Position numbers and translations under genes: made by a program. The notes beneath the pieces were generated by a model. The model did not search any database, had not been told where the DNA came from, and was given only the letters and a program-made list of their open reading frames with translations. This document shows, one piece after another, positions 20,523 through 29,937 of a DNA stretch of 44,479 bases (positions are counted from its first letter, which is position 1; each line of letters begins with the position of its first letter). The DNA is taken from NCBI GenBank assembly GCA_913061175.1, contig CAJXUF010000003.1:1-44479 (forward strand), written 5' to 3'. This DNA is from an uncultured Psychrobacter sp. Lineage in GTDB: Bacteria > Pseudomonadota > Gammaproteobacteria > Pseudomonadales > Moraxellaceae.

Positions 20523-22508
20523 ATGAGTGTTGAAATTAAATCCTATTACACAGCTAAAGAGATCGCAGATATGCGATTAAAGTCATTGCCTACGTTCCAT
20601 CGCAATGTGCGAACTACAGCTGAAAAAGAAAACTGGGTGTCTCGAAAAAGGTCGGGTCGCGGTGGCGGTTTGGAATATGCGTTTGATAGTTTACCCGCTG
20701 ACGCACAAGCAGAAATCAAAGCAAAGGCTTATAAGGCATTGATGCCCAAGCAATCGACAAAGGCGCAACGTGATATCGCGGTGATCGCTAACCGTAGTAT
20801 CGACACACTAGACAGTGACCAACGTGCGACTGCTGATGCTCGTTTGAGAATGACCTTACTGGTCGATCAATACGAAGTGTCTGCTGGTAATCGCACTGCT
20901 GCTATCAAGCTGGTGTCTGAGATGAGTCGTGATTTGGCGCTACCCGTTGATGAGTCAACTGACTACAACACTGTATGTGCAACGGCTTTGGCTAAGACTC
21001 GCGGTAAGGCTGGCGTCGGTGTGCGCAGGTTGCATCAATGGTGCCTAGATGCGGCGAAGTGTGAGACGCCAACCGAGCGACTGCTGGCACTTGCCCCACA
21101 AAAGCAAGGACAGCCTGTGATTAAGCCGACGCGTATGGAGTGGCTGCCTGATTTTATGGCTGTCTATCGCAATACCAATGGTGTCGGCATGGCTGAGGCG
21201 TATCGTACGTTTGCATTATCCTACGGCGCTAAGCATGGTGCGGACGCTGTCCCTCACTATGATGCCGTACGTCGCGCACTCGATAAAATGCCTAAGTTTA
21301 TCCGTGAAGCTGGTCGCTTGACTGGCGCGAAGATGAAAGCGCTTAAGACTTATCAGAAGCGCGACTGGTCAACGCTGGTCAATAACGATGTTTGGACAGG
21401 CGATGGTCATAGTCTAAAAATGAAGGTGCGTCATTACGAGCATGGACAACCGACTACACCTGAGGTGACGCTTATCATGGATACAGCAAGTCGCTATATC
21501 GTTGGCTGGTCACTTGCTTATTCAGAGAGTCATATTGCCGTTGGTGATGCGCTGCGTCACGCCATGATTAATCACGGTATACCTGCAATCTACTACTCAG
21601 ATAATGGCGGTGGTCAAAAGAACAAAGTGTTTGATACAGATTTATATGGAATATTTGCCCGCCTAGGCGTGCATCACGAAACAGGCATACCAGGCAATCC
21701 GCAGGGTCGCGGCATCATTGAACGTGTCATGAAAACTCTAGCCCATAGGATTGCAAGGCAGTTTGAAACGTATCACGGCCCTAATGTTGATAGCGACACG
21801 CATCGCAGAATCAGTACCGCAACGGCAAGTCTTGCCAAAGCTGAAGCTGAGGGACGCGAAGTGCTAACGCCTAAGCAAAAATGGGCTAAGGGCAAATTAC
21901 CAGACTGGAACCAATTGCTTGATGTGATCGAAGCAGCTGTGCACTGGTACAACACGGAGCATAAGCATAGCGCCATCGGTAATGTAACCCCAGCGGCGAT
22001 GCGTCAGCACATCATGAATCAAATGGATGCGGCCGACATTATTCCGCTGACTGAAGTAGAAGCCCGCGATATGTTTCGTCCTCACGCTACTCGTGTGGTG
22101 CAACGTGCATGGCTGACAGTCTATAACAACGAGTATTGGCACAAGGCGCTTGAGGTTTGGGATGGTAAGTCGGTTGTGGCTTATCTCGACCAGCATGACG
22201 CTAGCAGCATCATCGTGCGTGATGAGGATGGTAACTATATCTGTGATGCGATTCTAGATGGCAACAAAAAGGCTGCGTTTAGTGAAACGGTTGTCGAACG
22301 TAGTAAACGTCAACGTACTGAGCGTCGCATTAAGAAACTGGATGAGGAACGCGCCAAGGCTGAAGCTGAGCTACGTCCAACTATTGAGTACGAAAAAGCG
22401 CAGACGTTGCATGAGCTGATGCCGACGACTGTGACACCAGAAGCTAAAACCGAATATTTTATGTTTCTCACAGATGCTGAAGACACTAATAACAAACAAG
22501 CTAAATAA
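20523..22508 (+). CDS. Mu A-like DDE transposase
   Basis: N-terminal MuA-type HTH; DDE motifs NNDVWTGDGHSLK, YYSDNGGGQKN, GRGIIERVMKTLAHRIARQFETYHG. Confidence 0.95.
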   Translation: MSVEIKSYYTAKEIADMRLKSLPTFHRNVRTTAEKENWVSRKRSGRGGGLEYAFDSLPADAQAEIKAKAYKALMPKQSTKAQRDIAVIANRSIDTLDSDQRATADARLRMTLLVDQYEVSAGNRTAAIKLVSEMSRDLALPVDESTDYNTVCATALAKTRGKAGVGVRRLHQWCLDAAKCETPTERLLALAPQKQGQPVIKPTRMEWLPDFMAVYRNTNGVGMAEAYRTFALSYGAKHGADAVPHYDAVRRALDKMPKFIREAGRLTGAKMKALKTYQKRDWSTLVNNDVWTGDGHSLKMKVRHYEHGQPTTPEVTLIMDTASRYIVGWSLAYSESHIAVGDALRHAMINHGIPAIYYSDNGGGQKNKVFDTDLYGIFARLGVHHETGIPGNPQGRGIIERVMKTLAHRIARQFETYHGPNVDSDTHRRISTATASLAKAEAEGREVLTPKQKWAKGKLPDWNQLLDVIEAAVHWYNTEHKHSAIGNVTPAAMRQHIMNQMDAADIIPLTEVEARDMFRPHATRVVQRAWLTVYNNEYWHKALEVWDGKSVVAYLDQHDASSIIVRDEDGNYICDAILDGNKKAAFSETVVERSKRQRTERRIKKLDEERAKAEAELRPTIEYEKAQTLHELMPTTVTPEAKTEYFMFLTDAEDTNNKQAK

Positions 22509-22523
22509 ATAAGGATATTAATC

Positions 22524-23399
22524 ATGAGTATCGAACTATTAAAAGCGCATATCGAAGCCACTGGCATGAGTCAAAAGCAGGTCGGCTCGCAGCTTGGCTA
22601 CTCTGCCTCAGTCATCAATCAGTACCTTAAAGGGACTTATGGCGGCGACGTTAAAAGCATTGATAAGGCGGTTGCCGAGCTGACACAACGCCAAGAGAGC
22701 AAATCGACTGACGTGTCGAGTGAGTTTATCGCTACGCCAACCGCCAAACGCACGCTTGAAAGCTGTGGTTTTGCTCACGCCATGAACGATATGCAGCTGG
22801 TCATCGGTGATGCTGGGCTGGGTAAGACGATGGCGCTCAAAGAGTATGCCGCGCGTCATAGCAATGTGGTGATGTTAGAGGTTGATCCGACCTTCAGCGC
22901 GAAAGTGCTACTTGCTGAACTCTGCAACTTACTGGGCGTGACAACTGGACGCAACAACAACGCCATGATGACGGCTGTGATCGAAAAGCTAAAAGGCTCT
23001 GATCGCTTGCTCATCGTCGATGAGGCTGAGCTGCTGACGCTGAACTCGCTTGAGATATTGCGCCGCATCCATGACAAAGCTGGTATCGGTATCGTACTCG
23101 CTGGTATGCCGCGCCTACGTGCCAACCTGCGCGGTGCGCGTGGGCAATACAAGCAAATCTACAGCCGTATCGGTATGGTGCATGATCTCAAAATGCGCCT
23201 ACCTGCTACTGATATCGCGATGTTTTGCGAGGCTGCGCTGGGTACAGATGCGTTTAATGAGCGTTTAGAGAAAGTATCAGGCGGTAATGCTCGTCGTTTA
23301 AATAAGTTGCTGCGCGGTATCAATCGCCTAGCTGTCATTAACAAAGCGCCCGTCACGGTAGAGATGATTGATCGTTTTGCCGACATGTTGATTGACTAA
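22524..23399 (+). CDS. Mu B-like transposition ATPase
   Basis: N-terminal HTH plus VIGDAGLGKTMALKEYAA (Walker A), RLLIVDEAELL (Walker B). Confidence 0.93.
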   Translation: MSIELLKAHIEATGMSQKQVGSQLGYSASVINQYLKGTYGGDVKSIDKAVAELTQRQESKSTDVSSEFIATPTAKRTLESCGFAHAMNDMQLVIGDAGLGKTMALKEYAARHSNVVMLEVDPTFSAKVLLAELCNLLGVTTGRNNNAMMTAVIEKLKGSDRLLIVDEAELLTLNSLEILRRIHDKAGIGIVLAGMPRLRANLRGARGQYKQIYSRIGMVHDLKMRLPATDIAMFCEAALGTDAFNERLEKVSGGNARRLNKLLRGINRLAVINKAPVTVEMIDRFADMLID

Positions 23400-23412
23400 A
23401 AGGAGACACGGA

Positions 23413-23790
23413 ATGCCAAAGTTAAGTAAAGAGCAGATTAAGGCGTTGAGTGCTGAAAGCTATATATATTCAGGACTCAAACTCATGTGCGACGGCTACG
23501 CCATATCGCTACAAGAGCGGTTGTACAAACGCAAATTGCGAGTGGTTTTGTATGTTAACGGCCAGCTAAAGGGTGGTTGGATACTTGATCCTGAGCTGCA
23601 TCCTGAAAGTAAGTTTTACATGCCAAATGTTCGATATGTAAAAAAAAGCCCACGTAGCAAGAAGACGAAAAAGGTTGATATGGGGGTTCGCAGAGTTGAC
23701 TTTGCCAGTATCGGTCAGGCGCTACGCCACTTAAACAACGTCTGCGATAGCGTTGAAGTGATTGAGGAGAACGATTGTGAGCATCACTAA
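23413..23790 (+). CDS. Hypothetical phage protein
   Basis: ORF with AGGAG upstream of 23413 ATG. Confidence 0.65.
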   Translation: MPKLSKEQIKALSAESYIYSGLKLMCDGYAISLQERLYKRKLRVVLYVNGQLKGGWILDPELHPESKFYMPNVRYVKKSPRSKKTKKVDMGVRRVDFASIGQALRHLNNVCDSVEVIEENDCEHH

Positions 23791-24118
23791 AAGAGAGGTT
23801 AAGGCGTTTGAATTAGATGGCGACAAGGCTTGGCAAACCATTATGAGTTGCCAGTTCGCTGATAAAGGTGTTGCTGTTGAAACTTTAACCTTGCGCAAAG
23901 AGTCGAATGACAGTGTGTCGTGGGAACCGTGCATACATTTTAATGTATTGAATGGTACTTACCAACAAGGCGCTGCTACTCGTTTTGAAGGAGCGTCAGT
24001 CACTTTGAATGAGCATACAGCAAAATCCTTACGCGATTGGCTGATTGAGCGATGCCCGCTTGAACTGACTGAGCTTGCATTGCTTAAAAGCAAAATGGAG
24101 CAAACTGATGAACTCTAA
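23777..24118 (+). CDS. Hypothetical phage protein (GTG start)
   Basis: GAGGAGAACGATT-GTG; operon-style overlap on both sides. Confidence 0.6.
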   Translation: MSITKREVKAFELDGDKAWQTIMSCQFADKGVAVETLTLRKESNDSVSWEPCIHFNVLNGTYQQGAATRFEGASVTLNEHTAKSLRDWLIERCPLELTELALLKSKMEQTDEL

Positions 24119-24557
24119 AAAAATCCTCATGGCAAAGGTGCATATCGGCAAAAAAGACCTTGGTCTGGACGATGACACCTACCGCGACGTGCTGTGGCGA
24201 GTCACTGGCAAGCGCTCATGCTCTGATATGACCATCGCCCAGCTTGAGAGCGTGGTCAAAGACATGCAAAACAGCGGTTTTAAGCCAAAAGCCGCACCGA
24301 AACACGGCAAAAAACCTGATGTTATCAAGCGCCGTGAAGCCCTAATGGGGAAAATCCACGCGATGCTGGCTGATATGGGCCTACATTGGAACTACGCACA
24401 CGGCATGGCAGACAGCATGTTTCAAATCAAGCGCCTGCAATTCTTAAATGATAACCAACTATACAAAGTAACCCAAGCGTTGAGCGTGCATCAGCGTCGA
24501 GAGGCTAAAAAAGCGGCAGCAAAAGCAGCCAAAAAAGCGGTACCAGAACCGAAATAA
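24108..24557 (+). CDS. GemA/gp16-like regulator (DUF1018)
   Basis: KKILMAKVHIGKKDLGLDDDTYRDVLWRVTGKRSCSDMTIAQLESVVKDM. Confidence 0.9.
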   Translation: MNSKKILMAKVHIGKKDLGLDDDTYRDVLWRVTGKRSCSDMTIAQLESVVKDMQNSGFKPKAAPKHGKKPDVIKRREALMGKIHAMLADMGLHWNYAHGMADSMFQIKRLQFLNDNQLYKVTQALSVHQRREAKKAAAKAAKKAVPEPK

Positions 24558-24603
24558 CCGTAAAAATCGCAGATTAATCAAATAAACACAGTTGGAGCTG
24601 CCA

Positions 24604-25065
24604 ATGAGTAAGCAACAGATCGACATCGACGCATTAGTAAATGAGCTATTACCTGAACTACTACCAGACGTTGTCGTCGATATCTCAAATCTTATTGGTT
24701 ATGAAACGACGCTAAAACTTGTGCAAGCCTTTGGTGGGGTCGATTTTCCGATGCCAAAAGGCGAAGTCTCAAGCGCTGCGATGGATAAGTTGATCGCAGC
24801 GATTGGCGAAGATGCAGCGCGAAAGCTTATGCAAGCCTTTGGCGGTGATGATGTCTACATCCCGCGCTGTCATGTGGCGCTGATACAACTGCGCAATCAA
24901 GAGTTCCGTCAAAAAGTGATGATGATGGTCGCACGCGGTGACACACAGACCGCCGCTATTCATCTATACGCGCCGCAGTACGGATTTACTGAGCGCTGGG
25001 CATATACAGTGCTAGGCGCTGAGAGCAAGCGAGCTGATACGCAACTGAGTTTGTTTGATAACTGA
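24604..25065 (+). CDS. Mor/C-family transcription activator
   Basis: AFGGDDVYIPRCHVALIQLRNQEFRQKVMMMVARGDTQTAAIHLYAPQYGFTERWAYTVLG; TTGGAG ribosome-binding site. Confidence 0.85.
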   Translation: MSKQQIDIDALVNELLPELLPDVVVDISNLIGYETTLKLVQAFGGVDFPMPKGEVSSAAMDKLIAAIGEDAARKLMQAFGGDDVYIPRCHVALIQLRNQEFRQKVMMMVARGDTQTAAIHLYAPQYGFTERWAYTVLGAESKRADTQLSLFDN

Positions 25066-25100
25066 TTTTTGATTTTAACCCTGATTTTAACCTTAACGAA

Positions 25101-25520
25101 ATGGTGATGATGATGACGAATACGACGATGAAAAAACCGCCCGTACCGCTTGACGTTCCAGTACTACCTAGTGCTGATGACTATCGTGACGGCATGAACA
25201 AGATGCGTGCAAAAATCAACTGCCCAGTGCTGAGCACTGATGAGCAAGCGATGGCTGATGAGCTGCGTGAGTTTGATTGGGATGCGCCTGCCCATGATGA
25301 CTATCCTCATGCGCTACGACCCAGTGTCGATGAGTATCTCAAGCAACAATACCAAGCCTGTATGCTCGCTCGCTATCCTGATTTTGAGATGGCGACTGAG
25401 AATGACATCGCAAAGTTGAAGCTGCAAATGGATCAGATGTACGTCTTTAATATGGTCATTGTGGTGCTGCTGGGATTGCTACTAGCACTGGGTGTCTGGC
25501 TTATGTTTTTGGTGGCTTAG
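25101..25520 (+). CDS. Hypothetical phage protein with C-terminal TM (tail-anchored layout)
   Basis: FNMVIVVLLGLLLALGVWLMFLVA at the very C-terminus. Confidence 0.6.
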   Translation: MVMMMTNTTMKKPPVPLDVPVLPSADDYRDGMNKMRAKINCPVLSTDEQAMADELREFDWDAPAHDDYPHALRPSVDEYLKQQYQACMLARYPDFEMATENDIAKLKLQMDQMYVFNMVIVVLLGLLLALGVWLMFLVA

Positions 25521-25533
25521 GGAGATAAAGGTA

Positions 25534-25770
25534 ATGGAAAGTGAAATCAAATTTTATTTTTTGGGCGATTACGATCAAGCGATGGGAGCTGCTCTGAAGC
25601 TAATACCCAAAACAGCAAAAGATAGAGAGATAAAAATCGTTCTTGTTTCAGGCTCAAACTATAACCAGCCAACGAAGCATAGAGTCTCTGTGAAATTCGT
25701 TAACGAGCATGTATATGCAGTTGTCACAGAGGCTGCTGATATTTTTGATAATGAACCTATGGAGAGATAA
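25534..25770 (+). CDS. Hypothetical phage protein
   Basis: GGGAGATAAAGGTA-ATG; tight spacing. Confidence 0.6.
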   Translation: MESEIKFYFLGDYDQAMGAALKLIPKTAKDREIKIVLVSGSNYNQPTKHRVSVKFVNEHVYAVVTEAADIFDNEPMER

Positions 25771-25774
25771 ACAT

Positions 25775-25930
25775 ATGCAAGACGCTATCGCGTTAATGCT
25801 TGGTACGACGGTTCTTAGTATTGGTCTCGGATTTGGTTTTACGTTGGGTGCGAGGTTGTTTGATGCTCAATCAGATTTATTTGACCGCTTAACGAATGCT
25901 GTAATTAAGAAACTTAAAAAAGGAAAGTGA
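25775..25930 (+). CDS. Small membrane protein
   Basis: GGAGAGATAAACAT-ATG; MQDAIALMLGTTVLSIGLGFGFTLGARLF. Confidence 0.55.
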   Translation: MQDAIALMLGTTVLSIGLGFGFTLGARLFDAQSDLFDRLTNAVIKKLKKGK

Positions 25931-25932
25931 CT

Positions 25933-26199
25933 ATGTCAGAAAAAACCTATGCACTAGATGACGCGGGCGCTGCACAAATGTGCGACGCCATTAGTTTTGA
26001 AATATTAGTTAGAACCATTCGACGATTAGCGCCTGACTTAAAAACAGAAATTGAAAAGTCTGGTCAAGAATTTTTAGATAACCAAGACGCTGTCAGTGGT
26101 CACGCACTACTAGAAACGGTTGGTCTTATCGCCAACGAGTTGACAATCAAAATTACTTCCGACCATGCTAAAGCACAAAAGGAATCTATCCATGAATAA
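25933..26199 (+). CDS. Hypothetical phage protein
   Basis: AAAGGAAAGTGACT-ATG; operon context. Confidence 0.6.
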   Translation: MSEKTYALDDAGAAQMCDAISFEILVRTIRRLAPDLKTEIEKSGQEFLDNQDAVSGHALLETVGLIANELTIKITSDHAKAQKESIHE

Positions 26200-26944
26200 T
26201 CAAACTCAAACCACGACTGCTAGAACCTCTGTCACCAGAGCGCACGACAATTTTGCAATCAAAAATCAAGCAGTCAATATCGCTAATACTGCGCCACAGT
26301 TAACGCCTGTATCTACTGTACAGGGCACGTCAGACGACAATGCTACTCGTATCTTTTACATGGAAAACGCCAAAGGCCATCTGATCCCTATCGATAAAGT
26401 AAAGCCTGTCGATAAACTGCGTGACGAAGTCGTCAAAGACATGATCGCTATCGCTATCAAACAGCGTGCTGAGATGCGCATTGCTAAAAACAAGCTATTT
26501 GATAGCTTTAATGATTTTGTCGCGCTGTCTGCTCAAGAGTATGACGTGCAGCTTGGCGGTAAAAAAGGCAATACAACGCTACTCAGCTATGACGGTAAGT
26601 ACAAAGTGCAAGTCGCCGTCTCTGAAAACATCGTTTTTGATGAGCGTCTGCAAGTTGCCAAGCAGTTGATTGACGAGTGTCTGACCGAATGGACGCAAGA
26701 CAGCAACGACAATATCAAAGCCCTTATCAATCAAGCGTTCCAAGTGGACAAAGAAGGCAAAGTATCGACTGGCCGCGTGCTCGCGCTACGTAGTTTGGAT
26801 ATCAACGATGCGAAGTGGGATCGTGCGATGGATGCCATTAGTGATGCTATCCAGGTGACCGATACCAAAGAGTATATCCGCTTTTATGAGCGTGATGAGC
26901 AAGGCGCTTATCATCAAATCTCGCTTGATTTTAGTAACGTTTAG
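26192..26944 (+). CDS. DUF3164-like early phage protein
   Basis: NAKGHLIPIDKVKPVDKLRDEVVKDMI ... ALRSLDINDAKWDRAMDAISDAIQVTDTKEYIRFYERDEQGAY. Confidence 0.85.
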   Translation: MNNQTQTTTARTSVTRAHDNFAIKNQAVNIANTAPQLTPVSTVQGTSDDNATRIFYMENAKGHLIPIDKVKPVDKLRDEVVKDMIAIAIKQRAEMRIAKNKLFDSFNDFVALSAQEYDVQLGGKKGNTTLLSYDGKYKVQVAVSENIVFDERLQVAKQLIDECLTEWTQDSNDNIKALINQAFQVDKEGKVSTGRVLALRSLDINDAKWDRAMDAISDAIQVTDTKEYIRFYERDEQGAYHQISLDFSNV

Positions 26945-26957
26945 GAGCGCAAGGGTT

Positions 26958-27242
26958 ATGGCTAAGGAAGCAACAATACATGAAATCATGCATAGTATCG
27001 ACAAGCTCAAACTGGTTAGCGATAGGACTAAAATATGTCTAGATCGAATGGTTGAGCCTTTGAATGAGCGCCTTGAACAGTATGACATGATGGTTTGGTG
27101 GGACGGTGAAGAGTACATGATTAATCAAACAGCGGCTGATAAAAGTATTGGTATTAGCTTTAACTTAGATGATGAAAAGTTGCTGCGTCTAATGCTGAAG
27201 ACTGATAGAACCTTGCTCAGATACTGCAAAAACTGGGGGTAG
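26958..27242 (+). CDS. Hypothetical phage protein
   Basis: TTAGGAGCGCAAGGGTT-ATG. Confidence 0.6.
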   Translation: MAKEATIHEIMHSIDKLKLVSDRTKICLDRMVEPLNERLEQYDMMVWWDGEEYMINQTAADKSIGISFNLDDEKLLRLMLKTDRTLLRYCKNWG

Positions 27243-27247
27243 TCATC

Positions 27248-27541
27248 ATGAAACGACAACAGCATGACCCAAACGCAGCGCCAAGACGTATCAAGCGATA
27301 TATCAAAAAGCTAAACAGTCGGCTCAATGAACACGGCATCATCGTCCGCTTTGAGCGCGACACACGCCATATCGTTATCTGTAGACCCGCTTCAAGACAA
27401 GGTGATTGTAGCGTCTATCTGAGTGAAATCAGATACAAAAAGCTGATGCAATTGAAAAACGCTGATCTAGCGGCGTATTTTAAAGCTTGGCACCGTGACA
27501 AAACCATTCATCAACTCTCAACAACAAGGAAGGCATCATGA
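27248..27541 (+). CDS. Hypothetical phage protein, basic
   Basis: ORF in tight operon spacing. Confidence 0.55.
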   Translation: MKRQQHDPNAAPRRIKRYIKKLNSRLNEHGIIVRFERDTRHIVICRPASRQGDCSVYLSEIRYKKLMQLKNADLAAYFKAWHRDKTIHQLSTTRKAS

Positions 27542-27933
27542 GACTAGAAGAGATTAGAAAAATAGCGCAGCAGCAGGATACGAATACGTATCTAGTAAAT
27601 ATGGATACCATCAATGACGATATCGAACTGATATTTGAGATGCAAGTTGATATGCCTTACCAGTACTGGATTGAAATGCACCAGTTTTATATGGGGCATG
27701 AACAAAGTCTGAAGCAGTGCGGTGGTGATGTTATAAGACGTGTCATCAAGTTTTATGGTCAAAGGATTATTGAGTATCTCGCGGATGGCAAGCCTTGGAG
27801 TCCACGAGGTGTCAATCAGATGCTTGATGAGGTTGAGGGTTTGGTTGGCACTAAGTTTATCACCGTCAGCGTTATCGAATTTGATTTCGATTATGAAATA
27901 GCAACCAATTATGAAATTAAATCAAAAGGATAA
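27538..27933 (+). CDS. Hypothetical phage protein
   Basis: AAGGAAGGCATC-ATG; overlapping start/stop. Confidence 0.6.
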   Translation: MRLEEIRKIAQQQDTNTYLVNMDTINDDIELIFEMQVDMPYQYWIEMHQFYMGHEQSLKQCGGDVIRRVIKFYGQRIIEYLADGKPWSPRGVNQMLDEVEGLVGTKFITVSVIEFDFDYEIATNYEIKSKG

Positions 27934-27937
27934 AACC

Positions 27938-28216
27938 ATGAATAAGCAAGAATTAATCAAAGTAATGGCAGAGAATGCCGACATGACCCAAACCGCCGCA
28001 GCAAAAGCGCTTGATGCGTTTGAGTATGCCGTCGGCTCTACACTACAAATGGGTGATGAGCTAAAGCTGGTCGGATTTGGCACATTTAAGGCGACGCAGC
28101 AACCAGCACGAATGGGGCGTAACCCCGCAACTGGTGAACCTGTCGAAGTCCCTGCCAAAAAGCGTGTGAGCTTTGTCGCAGGTAAAGGATTAAAAGACAT
28201 CGTTAATTTAGATTAG
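27938..28216 (+). CDS. HU/IHF-family DNA-binding protein
   Basis: MNKQELIKVMAENADMTQTAAAKALDAFEYAVGSTLQMGDELKLVGFGTFKATQQPARMGRNPATGEPVEVPAKKRVSFVAGKGLKD. Confidence 0.96.
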   Translation: MNKQELIKVMAENADMTQTAAAKALDAFEYAVGSTLQMGDELKLVGFGTFKATQQPARMGRNPATGEPVEVPAKKRVSFVAGKGLKDIVNLD

Positions 28217-28241
28217 ATTTAAACGCCATTTAAACCCCCAT

Positions 28242-28270
28242 AAAGGCTGGCATTAAGCCAGTCTTTTTTA
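28242..28270 (+). terminator. Intrinsic terminator after HU gene
   Basis: AAAGGCTGGCATTAAGCCAGTCTTTTTTA. Confidence 0.8.
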
Positions 28271-28290
28271 TACCAAATTGGAATAACACT

Positions 28291-28545
28291 ATGTCAAAGG
28301 ATCGCAGCATAAACGCCCTTAACGGCCATCTGCATGATCAGCTCGAACGACTGTTAAACCCTGATCTAGAAGGTGACGCCATCGAAGCTGAAATCAAACG
28401 CAGCAAAGCCATTACCAATCTATCAGCACAAATCATCGACGGCGAGCGCGTCATCAACGAACGAGCCAGAATCATCGCGGAGTGGGCACCAGAAGAAATG
28501 GTCAGAACGCTGATGCCAAAGGAGATTACTCATGCAGGGTCGTAA
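28291..28545 (+). CDS. Conserved-type small phage protein of unknown function
   Basis: MSKDRSINALNGHLHDQLERLLNPDLEGDAIEAEIKRSKAITNLSAQIIDGERV; overlaps the HNH gene. Confidence 0.65.
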   Translation: MSKDRSINALNGHLHDQLERLLNPDLEGDAIEAEIKRSKAITNLSAQIIDGERVINERARIIAEWAPEEMVRTLMPKEITHAGS

Positions 28546-29131
28546 TAATCGCGCAATCGCATACTCAGACGCCGAACTTAGCTGGATAAAGACCAATCAA
28601 GTTGGTATCAGTCGCAAAGACCTGGCGATTAAATTTAACGAAAAATTTAATCGTGAGCTTAGCGGCGACAATCTAGGCGCATTGTGCAAACGTAAAAAAT
28701 GGGCAAATGGACTTGATACTGTCTTCAAAGAAGGTCAAGAGTCTTGGAATAAAGGCACTAAAGGGCTAACTGGCCGCAACAGAACCTCCTTTAAAAAAGG
28801 TCAAATGCCGTATAATCACAAGCCTGTCGGACACGAGTATAAAAACACTCAAGGCTATATCATGATTAAGGTTGCAGAGCCGCGTAAGTTTGAGTTAAAG
28901 CATCGTCATGTGTGGCAGCAAGCCAATGGCGAGATACCCGCACGGCATGTGATACGGTTTTTGGACAATGACCGCAGCAATTGCAGCCTTGATAATCTGA
29001 TCTGTGTGCCAGTCGAAGTCAATGGTAAGGTTAATCACCGCGATGAGCGATTTGCCGATGATGTCGATATCAACAAAGCCGTGCTACTGACTGAAACCAT
29101 CAATCATCATGTGAACCATAGAGCAAGATAA
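28532..29131 (+). CDS. HNH endonuclease with N-terminal HTH
   Basis: KHRHVWQQANGEIPARHVIRFLDNDRSNCSLDNLICV; N-terminal SRKDLAIKFNEKFNRELSGDNLGALCKRKKW. Confidence 0.8.
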   Translation: MQGRNNRAIAYSDAELSWIKTNQVGISRKDLAIKFNEKFNRELSGDNLGALCKRKKWANGLDTVFKEGQESWNKGTKGLTGRNRTSFKKGQMPYNHKPVGHEYKNTQGYIMIKVAEPRKFELKHRHVWQQANGEIPARHVIRFLDNDRSNCSLDNLICVPVEVNGKVNHRDERFADDVDINKAVLLTETINHHVNHRAR

Positions 29132-29149
29132 ATAACCGCCTTTACCTAA

Positions 29150-29181
29150 CCCGCTACCAGTCCTCTGATAGCGGGTTTTTT
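29150..29181 (+). terminator. Intrinsic terminator upstream of lysis operon
   Basis: CCCGCTA...TAGCGGG plus TTTTTT. Confidence 0.85.
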
Positions 29182-29186
29182 AGTGC

Positions 29187-29235
29187 CTACCTGAACCGCA
29201 TCATCTAACCGCTCTATCTCACCATCATCATAATG
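29187..29235 (+). promoter_or_regulatory. Candidate late promoter, copy 1 (upstream of lysis operon)
   Basis: CTACCTGAACCGCATCATCTAACCG-N14-CATCATAATG; CATAAT as -10-like hexamer at 29229. Confidence 0.65.
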
Positions 29236-29268
29236 GGCTTACATCAATTATTGATATGAGTTGTCATT

Positions 29269-29937
29269 ATGTCAAACGACAAATCTGCTACAACCAAGGC
29301 CGAGTTTTACGACTGGCTACGCGGTCATCAAGAAAATAAGCGCTTAGATCAGACGCAAGTCAATGCAATGGAACCATTGCTGGATAAAGTGTCGATTGCA
29401 GAGCTACAAGCCGCGCTGGGCAAACTAAATGGCTGGTACGTACCAGGCGCAGGTATGCAGCTATCAGCCGCAGCTGTAGAGATGCTCAAAGATTATGAAG
29501 AGTATGTTGGTCATCCGTATAAGGACATGGTCGGCAAGTGGACGATTGGGTATGGCAATACTTATTACCCTGATGGCACCAAAGTCAGATCAACTGACAA
29601 GCACATCACCGAGCCAGAAGCGGCAAAACTTAAACAGACCATCATCGACCAAGATTTTGGCCCTGGCGTCAATCGCATTTTTGCTGATGAAATCGCAGCG
29701 GGCAAACTCAATCAAAACCAGTTTGACGCGCTTGTGTCATTGGCCTACAACGTCGGTATAGCAACGCTTGCTAAATCTAACAGCATTACCAAAAACATCA
29801 AAGCTGGACACTATCAGTCTGCTGCTAATGGGTTTTTGAAATATAACAACGGCACAGTCAACGGTAAGTTTGGGCCTATCAACGGTCTGACCATTCGCCG
29901 TGGTAAAGAGCGTGCCTTATTTTTGAAGCAGGTTTGA
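29269..29937 (+). CDS. Endolysin, lysozyme (GH24-like, T4-type muramidase fold)
   Basis: LKDYEEYVGHPYKDMVGKWTIGYGNTYYPDGTKV ... LNQNQFDALVSLAYNVG ... FLKYNNGTVNGKFGPINGLTIRRGKERALF. Confidence 0.93.
   Translation: MSNDKSATTKAEFYDWLRGHQENKRLDQTQVNAMEPLLDKVSIAELQAALGKLNGWYVPGAGMQLSAAAVEMLKDYEEYVGHPYKDMVGKWTIGYGNTYYPDGTKVRSTDKHITEPEAAKLKQTIIDQDFGPGVNRIFADEIAAGKLNQNQFDALVSLAYNVGIATLAKSNSITKNIKAGHYQSAANGFLKYNNGTVNGKFGPINGLTIRRGKERALFLKQV

Noticed and set aside
25066-25100. GATTTTAACC tandem repeat after the Mor gene as another phased array
   Set aside because: Only two copies with 12-bp period; too short to group with the 11-bp arrays.
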